DNA from: Oligoflexia bacterium
Lineage (GTDB): Bacteria; Bdellovibrionota; UBA1018
Length of the DNA: 8,394 nucleotides
Direction: 5' to 3'
Assembly (NCBI GenBank): GCA_903928955.1
Contig: CAIYTD010000229.1
Coordinates: forward strand, 1 to 8,394
The notes under the pieces are model-generated. The model was not told the origin of the DNA and searched no databases. It saw only the letters and a program-made list of their open reading frames with translations. Positions 1 to 5,052 of this stretch are shown here, one piece after another (position 1 is the stretch's first letter; each line of letters starts with the position of its first letter). The translations under genes were made by a program, and so were the position numbers.

Positions 1-117
1 AAGATTATGAAGACTTACCTGCAAATAGCGAAACAATGATTTACATATCTATGATTCAAATAATGCTAAAGCGCCTCGCTCCAATTAATAGTTCGTGACC
101 TTTTAAAACAGACTCTC
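1..117 (+). mobile_element. Right end of an IS5-like insertion sequence with probable terminal inverted repeat
   Basis: After the transposase stop, the sequence at 101-117 read on the minus strand is GAGAGTCTGTTTTAAAA. It begins GAG and continues with a CTGTT-containing core, like the terminal repeats of the IS1031/ISL2 branch of IS5. The matching left repeat is not in this window, so the exact boundary and target duplication (perhaps AAG or a shorter overlap at 118-120) cannot be fixed. The element ends about ten bases from the 3' end of the neighbouring lipoprotein gene, which faces it. It may have landed just after, or slightly shortened, that gene. Confidence 0.6.
3..98 (+). CDS. C-terminal end of an IS5-like DDE transposase (partial, runs off the left edge)
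   Basis: Only the last 31 codons before a TGA are inside the window; the 5' part lies outside. The visible peptide begins DYEDLPANSETMIYISMIQI and continues into MLKRLAP. This resembles the closing helix of IS5-group transposases, where a (K)DYExLPExSEAMIYxAMIxLMxRRLA-type segment follows the last catalytic Glu region. The enzyme would catalyse cut-and-paste or copy-type movement of its own element. None of the DDE catalytic residues is in view, so whether the transposase is intact cannot be judged. The stop lies 19 bases before a probable terminal inverted repeat end, normal packing for a small IS. The assignment rests on recalled family similarity of a short segment. Confidence 0.72.
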   Translation, partial: DYEDLPANSETMIYISMIQIMLKRLAPINSS

Positions 118-126
118 AAGCACAGA

Positions 127-483
127 TCAATCTTCACAGCCATTATCTATTTTTTCGACTTCGATAGTTTTATTCCAATCTTGAATTAAATCACTGGCCT
201 CCTTATTACCTGTATTACCGCAGGTAAAAACAACCGGAGTATAGTCTTGCTCAAATGATACAACATAAGACTCTAAATTATTTATATTCGAACAAGCTCC
301 GTTTACATCACGGAGTGTGGAAACGCCCTTTACTATAATGCCCATGCGAGATATAAATTTTGGACAATCGAATTGTTGATCAAGATGGCGCGCCCTATCG
401 TGATTTTTAAAGTCAGTACTAGAGTTACTAGCGGAGCCACAGGCAGTTATAAAAATAACGTTCAAAAGTAATAATTTTTTCAT
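127..483 (-). CDS. Small predicted lipoprotein of unknown function (118 aa)
   Basis: The N-terminus is a short lipoprotein signal: MKK, a hydrophobic run to residue 14, then a lipobox ending ITAC with the acceptor Cys at 15, followed by GSASNSS. Gly at +2 and Ser at +3 suggest an outer-membrane destination if Lol-type sorting applies. The mature part is about 100 residues, hydrophilic, with four further Cys (40, 64, 88 and 116), enough for two disulfides in the periplasm. I recognise no family. The ATG lacks a visible Shine-Dalgarno; the 25 bases before it are almost pure A/T. A terminator-like hairpin lies just upstream, so the gene either has its own promoter in the 81-base gap or depends on readthrough from the secreted-protein gene at 565-1209. 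An IS end lies ten bases past its stop. Confidence 0.72.
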   Translation of the reverse strand: MKKLLLLNVIFITACGSASNSSTDFKNHDRARHLDQQFDCPKFISRMGIIVKGVSTLRDVNGACSNINNLESYVVSFEQDYTPVVFTCGNTGNKEASDLIQDWNKTIEVEKIDNGCED

Positions 484-494
484 AAAAAATTTTT

Positions 495-532
495 AATTTA
501 TTAAAACCCGAGGAAATTTAAAAACTTCCTCG
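495..532 (-). terminator. Hairpin between the two exported-protein genes, probable weak intrinsic terminator
   Basis: CGAGGAA (509-515) and TTCCTCG (526-532) form a perfect 7-bp stem with a 10-base A/T loop. On the minus strand the stem is followed by GGTTTTAATAAATT, a moderate T-rich tail. It lies 32 bases after the stop of the 565-1209 gene, so it most likely ends that transcript. It also sits about 25 bases before the lipoprotein ATG, so it could act as an attenuating stem between two co-transcribed genes. Confidence 0.55.
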
Positions 533-564
533 AGCTAAATTCCTCTAGCACTTCTTCAAATATT

Positions 565-1209
565 TCAGAAATCAACGTGATTTAAAAGAATACTCCTCAA
601 AGTAATTCTCTGACTATTTCCAGTGCGGCCCATGGAAACATCCATACATGCAACTCCGTTAAAAGAGTATTGATGACAAGATCTCAGAAACTTCAATTCC
701 CTTTCCCTATAGCCACGGCTCAGTAAATAAGTAGATATATCTTCATCACCATTGCAAATATAGAGCGCCGTACCATAAAGTTTTTTTAACGACACATTTG
801 TTGCGTCCATAAAATACTGTTTCGCAGCGGGATGGTATTCTGGATACTGAGCGAGAATAGTTATTGCTTTCTGCATAAACATTTCATTTTCCTTCAAAGA
901 TTGCTCATCCATGCTCTCGTGATCCACGCTAGAGATATGAGCATAGAGATTGGCTAAATCAGCTCCAGCTTGAATTTGACGATCTTGCGCTACAATTCTT
1001 TCTTCTTCAGCTTTATGCCATGCAACTAACTGACGATAATAGTCTGGACCTTCAGAAATATGGCACACGCCGTGCCTGTTTAAATTTGGAAATAATTCAC
1101 TAAGCGGAGCATATCCGGGCATAGCATAGGAGGAGGACTCAGCGATCGTCAATAAAAAAAACAACAAAACGAAACAACAACTGCAGTTCTTTGGTTTTAA
1201 AAAGTTCAC
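565..1209 (-). CDS. Secreted protein of unknown function (214 aa)
   Basis: I place the start at the GTG of 1207-1209 rather than the GTG ten codons upstream, because an AGGAG lies six bases before it and none precedes the upstream GTG. With this start the protein opens MNFLKPKN, then a hydrophobic core (CCFVLLFFLLTIA) and a signal-peptidase I-like site after SSYA near residue 29. The mature protein appears largely helical: a charged stretch near 60-80 (KAEEERIVAQDRQ), further helices to about 145, then a Cys-rich C-terminal third. Four Cys remain in the mature part (about 49, 152, 178 and 188), compatible with two disulfides. No enzyme motif or known domain is evident. It points the same way as the downstream lipoprotein gene and may form a small envelope unit with it; that is inference from adjacency. 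Confidence 0.72.
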   Translation of the reverse strand: MNFLKPKNCSCCFVLLFFLLTIAESSSYAMPGYAPLSELFPNLNRHGVCHISEGPDYYRQLVAWHKAEEERIVAQDRQIQAGADLANLYAHISSVDHESMDEQSLKENEMFMQKAITILAQYPEYHPAAKQYFMDATNVSLKKLYGTALYICNGDEDISTYLLSRGYRERELKFLRSCHQYSFNGVACMDVSMGRTGNSQRITLRSILLNHVDF

Positions 1210-1215
1210 AAAGAG

Positions 1216-1220
1216 CTCCT
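1216..1220 (-). promoter_or_regulatory. Shine-Dalgarno site fixing the GTG start of the 565-1209 gene
   Basis: On the minus strand AAGGAG is followed by CTCTTT and then GTG: an ideal core with a six-base spacer. An upstream in-frame GTG at 1237-1239 has no comparable site and would put ten charged residues before the signal peptide, so the downstream start is preferred. Confidence 0.75.
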
Positions 1221-1339
1221 TTTCTCTCCACTCACACACTGAAAATTTAATTTTAACTCAATTTAATTTAGTACTCTAATTGTATCGTTTTGAAAAGTGT
1301 AAAATAGATTTTTTTTGAAATTTCTTACAGATAAAGGGT

Positions 1340-1389
1340 AAGCCGTAGGCTTGAATATATACTATTTATTTAGTATAAATAGTGAGCCT
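1340..1389. repeat. Overlapping inverted repeats able to form alternative hairpins
   Basis: AAGCC (1340-1344) and GGCTT (1348-1352) make a short stem. ACTATTTAT (1361-1369) and ATAAATAGT (1375-1383) make a perfect 9-bp stem with a five-base loop. AGGCT (1347-1351) can instead pair with AGCCT (1385-1389) around the AT stem, which excludes the first hairpin. The cluster lies 130-180 bases upstream of the 565-1209 start. It could be an operator, a leader switch or debris; the sequence shows only the symmetry. Confidence 0.5.
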
Positions 1390-1401
1390 CTTCCTTAACC
1401 T

Positions 1402-1593
1402 CTAGAAAATTTTATCTTCGTTTTTCCCAATTTTATCCCTCTTTGTTCTGGTTAGAATTTTTAGATCATCAGTGATTTTTGCCTGATTCACCTTAAATTT
1501 GTCATATTTAAGGTACTGCCCAATTTTTTCAACAAGTTCCAATCCTAAGGTACAAAGAGGAAGTTTACCGACTAGGATAAATAAACAAACAAA
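1402..1593 (-). pseudogene. Decayed gene remnant: C-terminal coding-like segment without a start
   Basis: On the minus strand a frame is open for 63 codons between a TGA (1594-1596) and a TAG (1402-1404). It contains no ATG or GTG; the only usual start is a TTG at 1540-1542 with no spaced Shine-Dalgarno. The peptide looks like real protein rather than noise: LGLELVEKIGQYLKYDKF, then KVNQAKITDDLKILTRTKRD and a Lys-rich tail. In a different frame just upstream, a segment including RIGFPFRSIAWTDLFVYLS also looks protein-like before a stop near 1573-1575. This is the pattern expected of a gene broken by a frameshift. I do not recognise the family with confidence. A short functional ORF from the TTG (about 46 residues) is possible but less likely. 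Confidence 0.45.
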
Positions 1594-1659
1594 TCAGTCC
1601 AAGCTATTGACCTGAAAGGAAACCCAATTCTTATGCTTGTATCGGAATGAACGCTATCT

Positions 1660-1710
1660 CTAGTATAAACAAACGAGGGCCTCTTAGGGATCAACCCTAG
1701 AAAGCCCTCG
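1660..1710 (-). terminator. Strong intrinsic terminator downstream of nfu
   Basis: CGAGGGC (1674-1680) pairs with GCCCTCG (1704-1710), and inside it TAGGG (1685-1689) pairs with CCCTA (1695-1699) around an ATCAA loop, with a small internal loop between stems. On the minus strand the stem is followed by TTTGTTTATAC. It begins 38 bases after the nfu stop, so it terminates nfu and insulates it from the degraded region. Confidence 0.8.
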
Positions 1711-1748
1711 CATCTAAATCTTGAATCGGGTAGAAAACTGAAGCTCCG

Positions 1749-2315
1749 CTAAATAGAAACAACTTCCTGAACTTCCGGAATCGCCTCTCTCAAACGGCTT
1801 TCAATTCCTACTTTCAATGTAGCTGTTGAACTCGGGCAACCACTACAAGATCCTTGCAAATATAGGTAAACGACCCCATCTTCGAATTTTTCAAAGGTAA
1901 TATCGCCCCCATCCATTGCCACTGCAGGACGAATTTCCTGGTCGAGAATTTCTCGAATTTTATTTTCAATCTCTGTCTGGCCACCTTTATGGGCTTCTTG
2001 AGGACCTAAATCGTTTAAAACAGGCTCATTTTGAACTAAATGATTTTCAATAATTGCAGATGAGCTTTTATGAACAAGATCCCAATCGCCATCTTCCGCC
2101 TTGGTCACAGTAATAAAGGTTTTACCCAGCATCACTGCAGAAATACCTGGAACCTCAAAAAGCCTTGCTGCCAAAGGAGAACGTTTTTGAGCATCCTCCT
2201 TATGAATAAAATTCACGGCTCCCTGACTGAGAAGCTCCCGATTCACGGAGTATTTCAAAGTATTTGGATTTGGGGTAAATTCAAGAGAAACGTAAACATC
2301 GGATTGAGTAACCAT
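1749..2315 (-). CDS. nfu: Nfu-type iron-sulfur cluster scaffold/carrier protein (188 aa)
   Basis: Residues about 9-95 form an Nfu_N domain, marked by EFTPNPNTLKY and the FEVPGISAVMLGKTFITVTK block. After a linker, residues about 113-188 form the NifU C-terminal domain with IRPAVAMDGGDI and the cluster-binding GSCSGCPSS (Cys157 and Cys160). Proteins of this layout dimerise, hold a [4Fe-4S] cluster between two CxxC pairs and deliver it to apo-enzymes in the cytosol. This matches mitochondrial NFU1 and alphaproteobacterial Nfu rather than E. coli NfuA, whose N-terminal domain is A-type-like. Length is normal. The ATG is preceded by AAAGG with an eight-base spacer. It is transcribed alone, divergent from the eno cluster, and ends at a strong hairpin. 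No other isc/suf gene is in view. Confidence 0.93.
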   Translation of the reverse strand: MVTQSDVYVSLEFTPNPNTLKYSVNRELLSQGAVNFIHKEDAQKRSPLAARLFEVPGISAVMLGKTFITVTKAEDGDWDLVHKSSSAIIENHLVQNEPVLNDLGPQEAHKGGQTEIENKIREILDQEIRPAVAMDGGDITFEKFEDGVVYLYLQGSCSGCPSSTATLKVGIESRLREAIPEVQEVVSI

Positions 2316-2412
2316 AAAAATAACCTTTATATTCTGATTTTAACAAATATTTCACTTTTTAACATGATAAATCCCCTACGAAAATAGAATTAACCTAGGT
2401 AACATAAACTCT
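2316..2412. promoter_or_regulatory. Divergent intergenic region, probable promoters for nfu and for the eno cluster
   Basis: Both flanking genes start away from this 97-base A/T-rich gap, so it should carry both promoters. Toward the right, TTAACA (2340-2345) with 17 bases to CATGAT (2363-2368) is a possible sigma-70 pair; a TAGAAT (2385-2390) further on lacks a -35. Toward the left, TAAAAT (minus strand, 2337-2342) is a good -10 about 20 bases before the nfu ATG, but its -35 is poor. The plus -35 and minus -10 would overlap. An 8-bp palindrome ACCTAGGT (2393-2400) lies just before the plus-strand start and might be an operator. All matches are moderate. Confidence 0.35.
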
Positions 2413-3057
2413 ATGAATCCCATTTTATTTAAAATACTATTGTGGCTAAGTTGTAGCTTCTTTTCGGCGAATGTTGAGGCACTTGATCCCACTCCTTCAA
2501 AAAAAAACCTCATACAATTTGACCACTTAGAAGAAAATACGGTTTTCTTTAAAACAATTCCTGCTGACGCACCCCAGCCACCCCCATTGAAAACAAAACT
2601 ATTTGAATTGAGTTACTTAGGGGCTCTACAACCCGCTGAGAGTCTACCCTACTTTTTTTTCGGTGGCAAAAACTGTCAGAATTGTTCAGAAGACCGAGCG
2701 ATCTACGTTCTGCAACCCTCCTCAAGCAAGCCCCAGACATTTGTTTATCCTGGGAAAATTTTTGAGACTAAAAGCCGAGAGCTCCTTCTTGAGTCTCGTG
2801 CCTTTTATGGCCAATGTCTTCCCAAGAGAGATCCAGTCTTTGTCATTTTTCAAAGGGAAAAAATAGATCGTCGAAAATTTTTACAGTCCAGTGTTCTCAT
2901 TGTAGAACCATCTCTTCATCTTCTAGAAGAAAACCTTCTAGAACGGCATCTCCCCAGCATTCAACCCACCCTGCAAAGAGTTAAAAAGAAAGTCTGCTTT
3001 GAAATCGAGGGACGAAACCGTATCATGCAGAGCAAATCGCTAGAAATGAAATTTTAG
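2413..3057 (+). CDS. Secreted protein of unknown function with a CxxC motif (214 aa), first gene of the eno cluster
   Basis: The N-terminus is a signal peptide: MNPILFKILLWLSCSFFSAN with cleavage likely after VEA at residue 23. The mature part starts with a Pro/Lys-rich segment including PQPPP (55-59), then mixed strand-like sequence, a CQNC motif at 88-91, further Cys at 135 and 195, and a Leu/Glu-rich helix LLEENLLERH around 170-180. The close-set Cys pair suggests a disulfide or metal site, but no thioredoxin-like context is evident. I do not recognise the family. The gene precedes eno by 56 bases on the same strand with no terminator seen between, so co-transcription is likely. Its start has only a weak AGGT twelve bases upstream. 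Near its 3' end a second frame becomes coding-like (see findings), so the last 15-20 residues may not be the original C-terminus. Confidence 0.75.
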   Translation: MNPILFKILLWLSCSFFSANVEALDPTPSKKNLIQFDHLEENTVFFKTIPADAPQPPPLKTKLFELSYLGALQPAESLPYFFFGGKNCQNCSEDRAIYVLQPSSSKPQTFVYPGKIFETKSRELLLESRAFYGQCLPKRDPVFVIFQREKIDRRKFLQSSVLIVEPSLHLLEENLLERHLPSIQPTLQRVKKKVCFEIEGRNRIMQSKSLEMKF

Positions 3058-3099
3058 CCCGTACCGGCGGTCTCATTGGAAATCAAATCCAATTATGGT

Positions 3100-3112
3100 A
3101 TCGCATTGCGAT
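3100..3112 (+). promoter_or_regulatory. Palindrome at the enolase translation start
   Basis: ATCGCA and TGCGAT flank a single T, giving a perfect 13-base symmetric element that ends one base before the eno ATG. It occupies the place of a Shine-Dalgarno, and none is visible there. It could be a DNA operator; as RNA the one-base centre makes only a small strained hairpin. It may also be chance. Confidence 0.35.
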
Positions 3113-3113
3113 T

Positions 3114-4412
3114 ATGTCCAACATCACAAGTATCCAGGCAAGAGAAGTACTAGACTCCAGGGGATTTCCCACCATTGAGGTAGAAGTATCCACCCAAGGA
3201 GTAACCGGAAGGGCCATCGTTCCATCTGGAGCATCTACAGGTGAAGGCGAAGCACTAGAACTACGGGATGGAGATTCCAAGCGCTATTTAGGAAAAGGAG
3301 TCCTCAAAGCTCTTAACAATGTCCGAGAGAAAATAGCACCAGCAATACTCAATAAAAACTTCTCTACTTCCTCGGATCTAGATCGAACTCTCTGTGATTT
3401 AGATGGCACCCCTAACAAATCTCAATTAGGAGCAAACGCTATTCTAGGAGTAAGCATGGCATTTCTTCGCGCTCAAGCCCTAGCTCAAGGCGTATCCACA
3501 GATCGGCTCCTAGCCACACAGCTTGGAACAACAGGATCCATTCTCCCGGTCCCTCTGATGAATATCCTCAACGGAGGAAAACATGCCGACAACGGACTTT
3601 CCATACAGGAATTCATGATTGTTCCACTCGGCTTCAATACTTTTTCAGAAGCACTTCGAGCGGGCGTTGAAGTGTTCCATCACCTGAAGAAAATTTTGCA
3701 TGATAAGGGCTTGTCTACCGGAGTAGGCGATGAAGGAGGCTTCGCTCCGGTTTTCCAAGGAAGCCACCCCCATCACCAAGCGCTCCAAGTTGTTACACAA
3801 GCTATTTCTCAAGCCGGATATCGAGCAGGAGCGGATATTTATATTGCCCTCGACGCAGCAGCCAGCGAATTTTCAGAAAATCGAAATACTTACTATTTCG
3901 AAAAAAACAGACTATCCTCAAATGAGATGACTGCGGTTTATGCCCAATGGCTTAAGGAATTCCCCATTATTTCTATTGAAGATGGTTTAGCTGAACACGA
4001 CTGGGAAGGCTGGGTGGACTTAACAAACGAGCTTGGAAATCAATGCCAGATTGTCGGAGATGATCTTTTTGTCACCCATCCCGATTTTCTTAAAAAGGGA
4101 ATTAGCATGAAGGCAGCCAACGCTATTTTAATTAAACTCAATCAGATTGGAACAATCACGGAAACTCTTGAAACTATCGAAATAGCATCTCAAGCAGGCT
4201 ATAACAAAATTATCTCTCATCGAAGCGGAGAAACCGAAGATACTTTTATTGCAGACTTAGCAGTCGGAACAAATTCTGGACAAATTAAAACCGGATCAGC
4301 TTCCCGTACCGACCGGATAGCAAAATACAACCAGCTTCTCCGACTCGAAGAAAAATTAGGGACTCAAGCCGAATATGCTGGAACCAGTTTGTTTAAACGG
4401 TTTCTCAAATGA
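3114..4412 (+). CDS. eno: Enolase (phosphopyruvate hydratase), 432 aa
   Basis: Enolase interconverts 2-phosphoglycerate and phosphoenolpyruvate in glycolysis, and in most bacteria is also a cytosolic degradosome or surface component. All landmarks are present: the N-terminal AREVLDSRGFPTIEVEV, the mobile loop SGAST (38-42), GGKHADN (154-160), GDEGG with the catalytic Glu at 207, Mg ligands at Asp247, Glu289 (SIEDG) and Asp316 (GDDLFVT), the catalytic base Lys341 (ILIKLNQIGT), SHRSGETED (368-376), and Lys392 with the closing signature ending RIAKYNQLLRLEE. Length is the family norm. The ATG gives the canonical N-terminus, although no Shine-Dalgarno precedes it and the same frame stays open upstream to 3003. 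Its stop overlaps the ftsB start. Confidence 0.98.
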   Translation: MSNITSIQAREVLDSRGFPTIEVEVSTQGVTGRAIVPSGASTGEGEALELRDGDSKRYLGKGVLKALNNVREKIAPAILNKNFSTSSDLDRTLCDLDGTPNKSQLGANAILGVSMAFLRAQALAQGVSTDRLLATQLGTTGSILPVPLMNILNGGKHADNGLSIQEFMIVPLGFNTFSEALRAGVEVFHHLKKILHDKGLSTGVGDEGGFAPVFQGSHPHHQALQVVTQAISQAGYRAGADIYIALDAAASEFSENRNTYYFEKNRLSSNEMTAVYAQWLKEFPIISIEDGLAEHDWEGWVDLTNELGNQCQIVGDDLFVTHPDFLKKGISMKAANAILIKLNQIGTITETLETIEIASQAGYNKIISHRSGETEDTFIADLAVGTNSGQIKTGSASRTDRIAKYNQLLRLEEKLGTQAEYAGTSLFKRFLK

Positions 4413-4729
4413 AGGTATTTCATTATATTTTATATAAAACAACGCCCAGCCAAAAATGGCTGATCCTCTTCAGCAGCTGGCTTTTATTTCTATCGGGAAT
4501 ATTAACAACATTTGCTGGTTCGCCAGGCGTCTTACAAGCAATACGGCTAAAAAGTCTTTTAGATGACAAAAGCGCACATCTCGAGTCAGCAAAACTGGAA
4601 CTCCAAAAACTTCAAACAGAAATCCACCTCTTAGAAAATAATCGTTTTGCTCAGATAAAAGAAATTCATCGTGTACTCGGCTATACGGCTAGTGACGAAA
4701 TTATTTTTGATTTTACTCATACTCCATAA
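4409..4729 (+). CDS. ftsB: FtsB/DivIC-like septum formation protein (106 aa)
   Basis: A short cytoplasmic N-terminus is followed by one membrane helix (about 17-36) and a periplasmic coiled coil (about 41-77; heptad-like leucines in LKSLLDDKSAHLESAKLELQ and beyond). It closes with HRVLGYTASDEIIFDF, matching the family's ending in which an LG-x-x-x-P/S-x-E-x-x-x turn follows the coil. FtsB/DivIC forms a complex with FtsL and FtsQ/DivIB that activates septal wall synthesis. The ATG overlaps the eno stop as ATGA, so translation is probably coupled; no separate Shine-Dalgarno is seen. The eno-ftsB pairing is long known in proteobacteria and supports the call, since sequence identity in this family is low. 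Confidence 0.87.
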   Translation: MKVFHYILYKTTPSQKWLILFSSWLLFLSGILTTFAGSPGVLQAIRLKSLLDDKSAHLESAKLELQKLQTEIHLLENNRFAQIKEIHRVLGYTASDEIIFDFTHTP

Positions 4730-4732
4730 CTT

Positions 4733-4761
4733 TTGACAGTCATTCATTTTCCAGCCAGAAT
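4733..4761 (+). promoter_or_regulatory. Probable sigma-70 promoter of the cold-shock gene
   Basis: A perfect TTGACA (4733-4738) is followed after 17 bases by CAGAAT (4756-4761), four of six matches to TATAAT. Transcription would start near 4768, giving a leader of about 18 bases that contains the GGGGGA ribosome site (4771-4776) ten bases before the ATG. Such a short leader leaves no room for the long thermosensor leader of E. coli cspA. Confidence 0.6.
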
Positions 4762-4785
4762 ATTCCGTAAGGGGGAAGTCTTTTC

Positions 4786-4989
4786 ATGGCAGTAGGAAAA
4801 GTAAAATGGTTCAATAATACAAAAGGATTTGGATTTATTGAACGTAAAGAGGGTGGCGAAATATTTGTTCATTGGTCCGCTATTAGAAATGATGGATATA
4901 AAACTTTAGAAGCTGGCCAGGAGGTAGAATTTGACATTTATGAAAGTCAAAAAGGCCCTGAAGCTCAAAATGTTTTGATCTGCGGATAA
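4786..4989 (+). CDS. Cold-shock domain protein (CspA family), 67 aa
   Basis: This is a single five-stranded OB-fold cold-shock domain of the usual length. It opens VGKVKWFNNTKGFGFIE with RNP1 as KGFGFI (13-18), then RNP2 as IFVHW (26-30), SAI, and the later KTLEAGQEVEFDI and KGPEAQNV segments. Such proteins bind single-stranded RNA or DNA through the surface aromatics and act as RNA chaperones in cold adaptation or in normal growth. RNP2 carries Trp where many family members have Phe (VFVHF), a conservative aromatic change. It has its own promoter-like sequence behind ftsB, a strong purine-rich ribosome site, and a hairpin 20 bases after its stop. I give no csp letter because paralogues cannot be told apart here. 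Confidence 0.96.
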   Translation: MAVGKVKWFNNTKGFGFIERKEGGEIFVHWSAIRNDGYKTLEAGQEVEFDIYESQKGPEAQNVLICG

Positions 4990-5008
4990 TGAATTAAATC
5001 AGGGAGTT

Positions 5009-5047
5009 GGAGTGAACTGTCAGAATTTTAAATCTTCAGCTCACTCC
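5009..5047. terminator. Long imperfect hairpin between the convergent cold-shock gene and typA
   Basis: GGAGTGA (5009-5015) pairs with TCACTCC (5041-5047). Inside, CTG (5017-5019) pairs with CAG (5037-5039), and AGA (5022-5024) pairs with TCT (5033-5035) around an A/T loop. It starts 19 bases after the cold-shock stop and 6 bases past the typA stop on the other strand, so it can serve both. Neither side has a clean T tract (CTCTTTC on plus, AACTCCCTGATTT on minus), so efficiency may be modest. Confidence 0.6.
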
Positions 5048-5052
5048 CTCTT

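Larger units (their letters stand above)
1210..1748. other. 539-base stretch without an intact gene
   Basis: From left to right it holds: the leader and probable promoter zone of the 565-1209 gene (1210-1320, very A/T-rich, with a TACAAT -10-like hexamer on the minus strand at 1279-1284 but no good -35); a cluster of overlapping inverted repeats (1340-1389); a minus-strand coding-like remnant without a start codon (1402-1593); and the terminator after nfu (1660-1710). I see no tRNA, rRNA, direct-repeat array or CRISPR. The mix of decay and hairpins next to an IS suggests a region where genes have been lost. Confidence 0.6.

Noticed and set aside
1237..1239. Upstream GTG start for the 565-1209 gene
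   Set aside because: It has no ribosome site and would prepend ten charged residues to the signal peptide; the GTG at 1207-1209 has a well-spaced AGGAG.
1210..1748. Search for RNA genes, CRISPR repeats or riboswitch cores in the gene-free stretch
   Set aside because: I saw no tRNA arms or CCA-type ends, no spaced direct repeats and no known riboswitch consensus; only the inverted repeats and the nfu terminator stand out.
2070..2387. Open plus-strand frame opposite nfu
   Set aside because: It lies antisense to a fully supported Nfu protein, its translation has no recognisable domain, and it runs into the shared promoter gap.
2549..2866. Short open frames on both strands inside the secreted-protein gene
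   Set aside because: They overlap a longer frame that has a signal peptide and a sensible start, and they show no motif of their own.
2921..2943. Two TTCTAGAA palindromes 15 bases apart
   Set aside because: They encode the repeated LLE/LLE of a Leu/Glu-rich helix in the secreted protein; codon repetition explains them without an operator.
3083..3280. Minus-strand open frame over the eno start
   Set aside because: It is antisense to the conserved enolase N-terminus; its Ser/Pro-rich content is what the reverse of this sequence gives.
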